Below are positions 58,946-64,000 of a stretch of DNA of 64,000 nt, piece by piece. The notes under the pieces were generated by a model. The model did not search any database, was not told the DNA's origin, and saw nothing but the letters and a program-made list of their open reading frames with translations. The translations under genes and the position numbers were made by a program. Every line of letters starts with the position of its first letter. Positions within the stretch are counted from its first letter, which is position 1. This DNA is from Halochromatium sp. (lineage in GTDB: Bacteria > Pseudomonadota > Gammaproteobacteria > Chromatiales > Chromatiaceae), in the NCBI GenBank assembly GCA_010912705.1, contig POWB01000010.1, forward strand, positions 1 through 64,000. The letters run 5' to 3'.

Positions 58946-61039
58946 ATGACCCGCGATCAGCTCAAGCAACTCGAAAACGACCTCTGGTCTGCCGCCGACA
59001 ACCTGCGGGCCAACTCGGATCTCAAGGCCTCGGAATACAGCACACCGGTGCTCGGGCTGATCTTCCTCAAGTTCGCGGACATCAACTACCGCCGCTACGA
59101 GCAAGCCATCCTGGCCGAATTCGATCAGCTCAAGGGCACGCGGCGCGAGAAGCCCCTGGCCGAGATCGCCATCGGCAAATGCGGGTTCTATCTGCCCAGG
59201 CACGCCCGCTACCAGCACCTGCTCGACCTGCCCGAAGACGCCGACATTGCCAAGGCGATCGAAACGGCGATGGAATCCATCGAGTATTACAAGCCGGAGC
59301 TTAGCGGTAGCCTACCAAAAGAGGAATACTACCGGCTCACACGCACGCCCGAGACCCGCTCGCTCCCCTTCGATCTGCTGCGGCAGTTCGACAACATCCC
59401 GGACGATGCCAGCGGCGACGTCTTCGGGCAGATCTACGAATACTTCCTCGGCAAATTCGCGCTCGCCGAAGGGCAGGGTGGCGGCGAGTTCTTCACCCCG
59501 CGCTCGGTGGTGCGGCTGATGGTGGAGATCATCGAGCCCCATGGTGGTACGGTGTTCGATCCCGCTTGCGGTTCCGGCGGCATGTTCGTGCAGTCCAAGG
59601 ACTTCATCGACCGGCACCGTCAGGAACTCGAAGCCCAAGGCAAGGATACCAGCGTCTTCGTCTACGGTCAGGAAAAGCAGGGTGAGACGGTCAAGCTCGC
59701 GCGCATGAACCTTGCCGTCAACGGCCTACGCGGTAAGATCGCCCCGGCGATTACCTACTACACCGACGAGTTCAACTCCTTCGGTCGCTTCGACTACGTC
59801 CTCGCCAATCCGCCCTTCAATGTCGATGATGTGTCCTTGTCCGCCGTGGAGAAGGACCGCCGCTTCAACACCTACGGCATCCCGCGCAAGAAGACCAAGG
59901 CCAGCAAGTCGGAACAGGGCAAGGAAAGCGTCCCCAACGCCAATTATCTGTGGATCAACCTGTTCGCCACCTCGCTCAAGGCGCCTTCCGAGCGCAGCCC
60001 CGGCGGGCGCGCCGCGCTGGTCATGGCCAACTCGGCCTCCGATGCCCGCCACGCCGAGGCCGATATTCGGCAGACACTGATCGAGAAGAACCTCATCTAC
60101 GGCATGCTCAGCCTGCCGTCGAACATGTTCTACACCGTCACCCTGCCGGCGACCCTGTGGTTCTTCGACAAGGGCAAGCAGGATGACAAGATCCTGTTCA
60201 TCGACGCGCGCAACATCTTCACCCCCATCGACCGCGCCCACCGCGAGCTCTCCGAGGAGCAGATCCAGAATATCGCCATCATCAGCCGGTTGCACAAAGG
60301 TCGGCGCGAAGACTTTCTGGCGCTGATCGACGGCTACTTCGCCGCCGGCATGGCGCGCTTGGCCGAGAACCAGGCCCAGGTCGAACCGGTCTCCGAGCAG
60401 ATCCTCGCGGTGCTGACCGACCAGGCCGGCGCGGATGCCGTGGCCGCGCTGGTGCGCATCTGGGAAGACCTTGCCCCCTTGCAGCAGGCCTATGCGACCT
60501 ATCTGGCCGAGAATGGCGAGCTAGAAGGCACGCCGGAAGTGATCGACGCCAAGAACCAAGCCCAGCGCACCCTGCGGGCCACCTTCGATCCGTTTTTTGC
60601 TGGCCTGCATGCTTGTCTCAAGCAGATCGACAAGGCCGTGCGCCGCCACGAAAAGGCCTTTGCCGAGCAGGCCAAGGCGGCAGGCAAGCGCCAGACGGCG
60701 GATCGCGCCACCCGACAGCTCAAGATGGCGCTCGAGGCGCTGCATGCCGAGGTGAAGAATGCCGAGAGCAATTTCGGCCATATCCAATGGTTGCAGGCAC
60801 GCTTCCCCGAGGCGAGATACGAGGATGTCACCGGACTGTGCAAACTGGCTGATCCCGAGGAGGTCAAGGAGCAGGATTATTCGCTGAATCCAGGGCGCTA
60901 TGTGGGTGTGGTGATTGAGGAGGATGGGAAGACGGAGGAGGAGTTTATTGAAGAGTTGATCTACCTCCTCGACTTTGGCCATTTTTTGCGGCTCGCAAAC
61001 CCTTTACTTTCAGTGGCTTGTGTTGTGGAAAGGATTTAG
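58946..61039 (+). CDS. hsdM: type I restriction-modification methyltransferase HsdM, C-terminus altered by transposon insertion
   Basis: The start is ATG 58946 (MTRDQLKQLENDLWSAADNL). The ~697-residue product has an HsdM_N helical domain and an N6-adenine methyltransferase core: the SAM motif FDPACGSGGMFVQSKDF and the catalytic motif VLANPPFNVDDVSL (NPPF). The coiled C-terminal region (~500-665) contacts HsdS. At 60968 a 183-bp element interrupts the gene, so the last 24 codons (from CTCGACTTTGG onward) encode foreign sequence. The original frame resumes after the element as STDFKQTVDAASELEKVILS and ends at 61250, overlapping hsdS. Whether the altered enzyme works is unknown. Confidence 0.93.
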   Translation: MTRDQLKQLENDLWSAADNLRANSDLKASEYSTPVLGLIFLKFADINYRRYEQAILAEFDQLKGTRREKPLAEIAIGKCGFYLPRHARYQHLLDLPEDADIAKAIETAMESIEYYKPELSGSLPKEEYYRLTRTPETRSLPFDLLRQFDNIPDDASGDVFGQIYEYFLGKFALAEGQGGGEFFTPRSVVRLMVEIIEPHGGTVFDPACGSGGMFVQSKDFIDRHRQELEAQGKDTSVFVYGQEKQGETVKLARMNLAVNGLRGKIAPAITYYTDEFNSFGRFDYVLANPPFNVDDVSLSAVEKDRRFNTYGIPRKKTKASKSEQGKESVPNANYLWINLFATSLKAPSERSPGGRAALVMANSASDARHAEADIRQTLIEKNLIYGMLSLPSNMFYTVTLPATLWFFDKGKQDDKILFIDARNIFTPIDRAHRELSEEQIQNIAIISRLHKGRREDFLALIDGYFAAGMARLAENQAQVEPVSEQILAVLTDQAGADAVAALVRIWEDLAPLQQAYATYLAENGELEGTPEVIDAKNQAQRTLRATFDPFFAGLHACLKQIDKAVRRHEKAFAEQAKAAGKRQTADRATRQLKMALEALHAEVKNAESNFGHIQWLQARFPEARYEDVTGLCKLADPEEVKEQDYSLNPGRYVGVVIEEDGKTEEEFIEELIYLLDFGHFLRLANPLLSVACVVERI

Positions 61040-61150
61040 CGAAGGGTCTGCTTCTGGAGTCCTGGCTTGCTGACCCCTTCTAAATTCTTGCCCTTACGAT
61101 TTTTCAGGCAGTTAGCGCCTTTGGATGCCTGCAAAATGGCCAAAGTCGAG
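60968..61150. mobile_element. 183-bp MITE-like non-autonomous transposon in hsdM
   Basis: The termini CTCGACTTTGGCCATTTT (left) and its perfect complement (right) form 18-bp inverted repeats that extend imperfectly to ~24 bp. The flanks are the 7-bp direct repeat CTACCTC at 60961-60967 and 61151-61157. No coding capacity. Excision of the element and one repeat restores the hsdM frame exactly. The parent transposon family is not identified. Confidence 0.9.
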
Positions 61151-61242
61151 CTACCTCAGCACCGATTTTAAACAAACGGTTGATGCAGCGAGCGAACTGG
61201 AAAAAGTCATCCTGAGTAACATTCAATTGCTGGTTGGTGAAG

Positions 61243-62484
61243 ATGACTGAACGTGCTCGATACCGTCTAGGTGAATTCATCAGGTTTAAGAGAGGATACG
61301 ATTTGCCTCACTTATTGCGTGAACCTGGCGAGTTCCCTATCGTATCGTCATCCGGAATCACCGGGACTCACAAGGAGCCGATGGTCGAAGGTCCGGGGGT
61401 GGTTACTGGGCGATATGGAACTTTAGGAGAGGTTTTTTATATCTCCGGGGCCTACTGGCCGCTGAATACGAGTCTATACGTCCAAGATTTCAAAGGTAAC
61501 GATCCAAGATTCGTGGCCTACTACCTTCGTACTGTATTGTCAGCAAATTTCAATTCGGCTGGTGCGGTTCCAGGGGTCAATCGAAATGTTCTGCACAAAA
61601 TCACAGTGCCGAAGCCCCCGGCAAGCAAGGTTTCCCAACAAAAAATCGCAGCAGTTTTAACGGCCTACGACGACCTGATTGAGACCAACAGGCGCCGCAT
61701 CGCCCTGCTCGAAAAGATGGCTGAGGAACTCTATCGCGAATGGTTCGTTCGGATGCGCTTTCCCGGTCATCGAAACACGAAATTCGTCAAAGGCGTCCCA
61801 GAGGGGTGGCCATTCGATCTTGGGTCAACGTTCTTCGACCACGTGAAGGGAAAATCGTATTCTTCTCCGGAGATCTCTGATGAAGAAGGATCGTGCTTCT
61901 TTATCACTCTGAAGTCCTTCCATCGGCGGGGTGGCTATCGTAAGGAAGGGCTTAAATACTATTCGGGATCATACAAAGACGATCAGTGTGTTCAGGCTGG
62001 TGATGTGGTCATGGCTGTCACCGACATGACTCAAGATCGTGCAGTCGTCGGAGAAGTCGCTCGAATTCCTAGCTTGCCGGGCAAGCAAGCGGTAATTTCT
62101 TTAGACGTAATACGGTTGCTTCCCAAGGAGATGTCGACGACATTTCTCTACGCCTACATGCGACATTCAGGATTTGCGAATTACATTAAGGAATTTGCGA
62201 ATGGCGCTAATGTTCTTCACCTAAAGCCCGACTTGGTCGGAAAGCAGCGCATCTTGTTTCCCCCCAAGGACTTGCGTGAGCAGTTTGCTGATCTTGCTAA
62301 GCCTATTTACCAAGAAGCAGGTGCTCTAGAAGATGCGAATGATCTTCTCGCCAAAACCCGCGACCTCCTCCTCCCCCGCCTCATCTCCGGCAAGCTCTCC
62401 GTCGAAGACCTTGACATCCAGTTCCCGCCGAGTATGCGAGAGGATGCTTCAATACCGACTCAAGACCTTGAGAGATCGCCATGA
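61243..62484 (+). CDS. hsdS: type I restriction-modification specificity subunit HsdS
   Basis: The start is ATG 61243, inside the end of the ancestral hsdM frame (ATGACTGA). The ~413-residue protein has two target-recognition domains (~5-140 and ~195-345) separated and followed by conserved coiled regions: KIAAVLTAYDDLIETNRRRI, then ALLEKMAEELYREWFVRMRF, and the second EDANDLLAKTRDLLLPRLIS followed by GKLSVEDLDI. It determines the DNA sequence methylated and cut by the HsdMR complex. The recognition domains have lower GC than the conserved parts, as is common. Confidence 0.93.
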   Translation: MTERARYRLGEFIRFKRGYDLPHLLREPGEFPIVSSSGITGTHKEPMVEGPGVVTGRYGTLGEVFYISGAYWPLNTSLYVQDFKGNDPRFVAYYLRTVLSANFNSAGAVPGVNRNVLHKITVPKPPASKVSQQKIAAVLTAYDDLIETNRRRIALLEKMAEELYREWFVRMRFPGHRNTKFVKGVPEGWPFDLGSTFFDHVKGKSYSSPEISDEEGSCFFITLKSFHRRGGYRKEGLKYYSGSYKDDQCVQAGDVVMAVTDMTQDRAVVGEVARIPSLPGKQAVISLDVIRLLPKEMSTTFLYAYMRHSGFANYIKEFANGANVLHLKPDLVGKQRILFPPKDLREQFADLAKPIYQEAGALEDANDLLAKTRDLLLPRLISGKLSVEDLDIQFPPSMREDASIPTQDLERSP

Positions 62485-62639
62485 TTCCATCAACGCGTAT
62501 CACTATTGAGGCCGGCAAGTGCAGTGGTCAGCCCTGCATCCGCCATATGCGGATCAGCATTTCTGATGCTTCGGGTTGGATCGGCAAAGGACTGTCCCAT
62601 GATGGGAACACCAATTCAACACTGGAAATACATCCATGA
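62481..62639 (+). pseudogene. truncated DUF433 antitoxin gene
   Basis: ATG 62481 overlaps the hsdS stop (ATGA) and encodes TRITIEAGKCSGQPCIRHMR followed by ISISDASGWIGKGLSHDG, clearly a DUF433 N-terminus, but ends after 52 residues. Complete DUF433 proteins continue with ~25 more residues (the DEI...DIxACLxFAA part). The frame ends inside the start of the next gene (ATGA overlap). Confidence 0.7.
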
Positions 62640-62857
62640 TACATGCAACACTCTCTAGCAATTATCAGCTATCGTTTCCCAAGACTGCACACGAACAACT
62701 GGGACTCGAACCTGGGCAGCGGTTCGTGGTGATAGCTCGAGGGCGGGTGATCGAGTTGGTACCGACACAGTCGTTGCAGCAGGCGCGTGGAATGCTTGCT
62801 GGCCTCAGCAATGCTCCAATGGATTATCGTGACCGCTCGGAACGCTTGGTGCCGTGA
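62636..62857 (+). CDS. AbrB/MazE-like (SpoVT-AbrB) antitoxin
   Basis: The 73-residue protein has a swapped-hairpin AbrB DNA-binding fold: ATLSSNYQLSFPKTAHEQLG followed by LEPGQRFVVIARGRVIELVP. A C-terminal tail (GMLAGLSNAPMDYRDRSERL) is expected to bind the toxin. It overlaps the PIN toxin gene by 4 bp (GTGA), a canonical VapB-VapC-type arrangement. The cassette sits between hsdS and hsdR. Confidence 0.88.
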   Translation: MIHATLSSNYQLSFPKTAHEQLGLEPGQRFVVIARGRVIELVPTQSLQQARGMLAGLSNAPMDYRDRSERLVP

Positions 62858-63228
62858 ATTTAATCGATACTTGTGGCTGGATTGAGTGGCTCACAGATGG
62901 TGTGCTGCGCGAAAACTTTGCGCCCTATTTCGTCCACGCCGAGCGTCTGATCACGCCAACATCAGTGCAATTTGAGTTATACAAATGGGTGAGCCGTCAC
63001 CAAAATACCGAGGCGGCGCTGAGCTGTGTTGCCCTGACTGAGCAGACGCTCGTGGTGCCGCTGACCACTTCCATCGCCTTGCTGGCATCTGACCTGTCGA
63101 TTGCCCACAAGCTGTCGTTTGCCGATGCGATCATCTACGCAACCGCCTCTTATCATCAGGCGACGTTGATCACTTCGGACGACCATTTCCTGGGACTGCC
63201 CGACGTGGTCTATTTCCAGAAGCGCTAA
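62854..63228 (+). CDS. vapC: PIN-domain toxin (VapC-like)
   Basis: The start is GTG 62854, overlapping the antitoxin stop. The 124-residue protein has the PIN acidic residues: NLIDTCGWIEWL at the N-terminus, a central Glu (VQFELYKW), FADAIIYATA and ATLITSDDHFLGL near the C-terminus. It is probably an RNase held in check by the AbrB-type partner. It appears intact. It ends 8 bp before hsdR, so it may be co-transcribed with the restriction subunit. Confidence 0.88.
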   Translation: MNLIDTCGWIEWLTDGVLRENFAPYFVHAERLITPTSVQFELYKWVSRHQNTEAALSCVALTEQTLVVPLTTSIALLASDLSIAHKLSFADAIIYATASYHQATLITSDDHFLGLPDVVYFQKR

Positions 63229-63235
63229 AGCCGCC

Positions 63236-64000
63236 ATGCCAAACTTCATCTCCGAGGACGACACCGAACAGGCGCTGCTGCAACGCTTGCAGCATCTCTA
63301 TGGCTATGATGTCCACAATGCGTTCACCAGCGATCCGGCGGATCTGAACGACGGCTCGGGGCGCGCGGACAAGCGGACTGTGATGTTGCCGCAGCGGCTG
63401 AAAGCGGCGCTGCTGGCGCTGAATCCGGAGATTCCCGAGGCGAGCCTTGACGAGGCCATCAAGCAGCTCGGCGATCACCGGCAGGCGATGTCGCTGGTCG
63501 CCGCTAATCGCGAGCTGGATTCACTGATCCGTGATGGGGTGCCGGTCAAGTTCAAGGATGCCGGCGGTCGCACCCGTCATGAACAGGTGCGGGTGATCGA
63601 CTTTAAACAGCCGTTGAACAACCGCTTCTTGGCGGTCAGTCAGTTGTGGATTCAAAGCACCGGCGCGACCGCGAAAGCAGCCTTTCGGCGCCCGGATGTG
63701 CTGCTCTATGTCAACGGTCTACCCTTGGTGTTCATCGAGCTGAAGAACTCCAACGTGAAACTGCGCACGGCCTTTGATGACAACTTAGTCAACTATAAGG
63801 CTGAGATCCCGCAGCTGTTTCTGCCCAATGTGCTCTGCGTGCTCTCGAATGGCATCGAGACGCGGGTCGGCAGCCTGACCGCCGAGTGGGAGCATTTCTT
63901 CCACTGGCTGCGTCCAGACGATGAGAAGGAGAAGATCCGACGTGAGCAGATTCGCGAGCAGGGCACCAGCGTCGAGCGCTTCCTGGCCGGTGTCTGCAGC
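63236..64000 (+). CDS. hsdR: type I restriction enzyme R subunit HsdR, N-terminal part (runs off window)
   Basis: ATG 63236 opens a frame that stays open to the window end (255 codons). The N-terminal domain matches HsdR nucleases: SEDDTEQALLQRLQHLYGYD, then DFKQPLNNRFLAVSQLWIQ. The PD-(D/E)xK nuclease centre is intact: FRRPDVLLYVNGLPLVFIEL followed by KNSN (D...ExK). The helicase motor lies beyond the window. With HsdM and HsdS it would form the ATP-dependent restriction complex. Confidence 0.93.
   Translation, partial: MPNFISEDDTEQALLQRLQHLYGYDVHNAFTSDPADLNDGSGRADKRTVMLPQRLKAALLALNPEIPEASLDEAIKQLGDHRQAMSLVAANRELDSLIRDGVPVKFKDAGGRTRHEQVRVIDFKQPLNNRFLAVSQLWIQSTGATAKAAFRRPDVLLYVNGLPLVFIELKNSNVKLRTAFDDNLVNYKAEIPQLFLPNVLCVLSNGIETRVGSLTAEWEHFFHWLRPDDEKEKIRREQIREQGTSVERFLAGVCS

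Overview
The window looks like chromosomal DNA of a high-GC gammaproteobacterium, most plausibly a purple sulfur bacterium or close relative (Chromatiales). The pointers are a cytochrome c' gene beside a cytochrome b561 gene, a BLUF blue-light sensor, a glycogen synthase/branching enzyme pair, many multidomain sensor kinases, and abundant toxin-antitoxin and IS debris. No rRNA or tRNA gene and no CRISPR array was seen. The genus is an inference.

Layout. 1-4.5 kb: the 3' end of a large VCBS-repeat adhesin. 4.6-15.6 kb: an accessory stretch of small exported or envelope proteins (three members of a two-cysteine family ending in a WRC motif, PliG-like lysozyme inhibitors, glycine-zipper and DUF533 proteins, GlsB), mixed with VapC/Phd and Uma2 genes and with broken gene pieces and duplicated promoters. 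15.7-20.6 kb: a giant hybrid histidine kinase with three extracellular solute-binding domains, divergent from an L,D-transpeptidase gene that has lost its catalytic core. 20.6-31 kb: mobile-element debris (IS66 remnant, an IS4 element with an 11-bp target duplication, an IS200 remnant, an ORF-less group II intron relic) around an 1813-aa FG-GAP/DUF1566 surface protein. 31.2-33.3 kb: TumE/TumA-type toxin-antitoxin pair, YpfJ-type metallopeptidase, Kbp/LysM protein. 33.6-43 kb: signalling (second hybrid kinase, RpfG-like HD-GYP regulator, NarX/NarL-like pair) with a DUF433/DUF5615 toxin-antitoxin pair and a third PliG-like gene. A compact operon of TonB-dependent receptor, YfiR, NarX-like kinase and NarL-like regulator runs from 45.3 down to 40.1 kb. 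45.3-58.8 kb: mostly housekeeping genes (glgA, glgB, BLUF, cytochrome b561, cytochrome c', EmrAB-like pump, CDP-alcohol phosphatidyltransferase, HD-GYP, tpm, dicarboxylate/amino-acid symporter). 58.9-64 kb: a type I restriction-modification locus (hsdM, hsdS, an embedded toxin-antitoxin cassette, hsdR running off the end).

Most notable. (i) Six copies of a 21-bp dyad of the form CTGTCAGG-N5-CCTGACRG lie upstream of cell-envelope genes (two L,D-transpeptidase loci, a WRC lipoprotein, glsB, kbp, a PliG-like inhibitor), which suggests an envelope-stress regulon. (ii) A 183-bp non-autonomous transposon, with 18-bp perfect terminal inverted repeats and a 7-bp target duplication, has inserted into the 3' end of hsdM; removing it restores the reading frame and an ATGACTGA overlap with hsdS. 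(iii) One exported protein joins the WRC domain to a PliG-like domain, which ties the two small families together. (iv) The YfiR signal peptide is stretched by an exact 72-bp tandem duplication. Most long antisense frames in this GC-rich DNA are shadows and are not listed.
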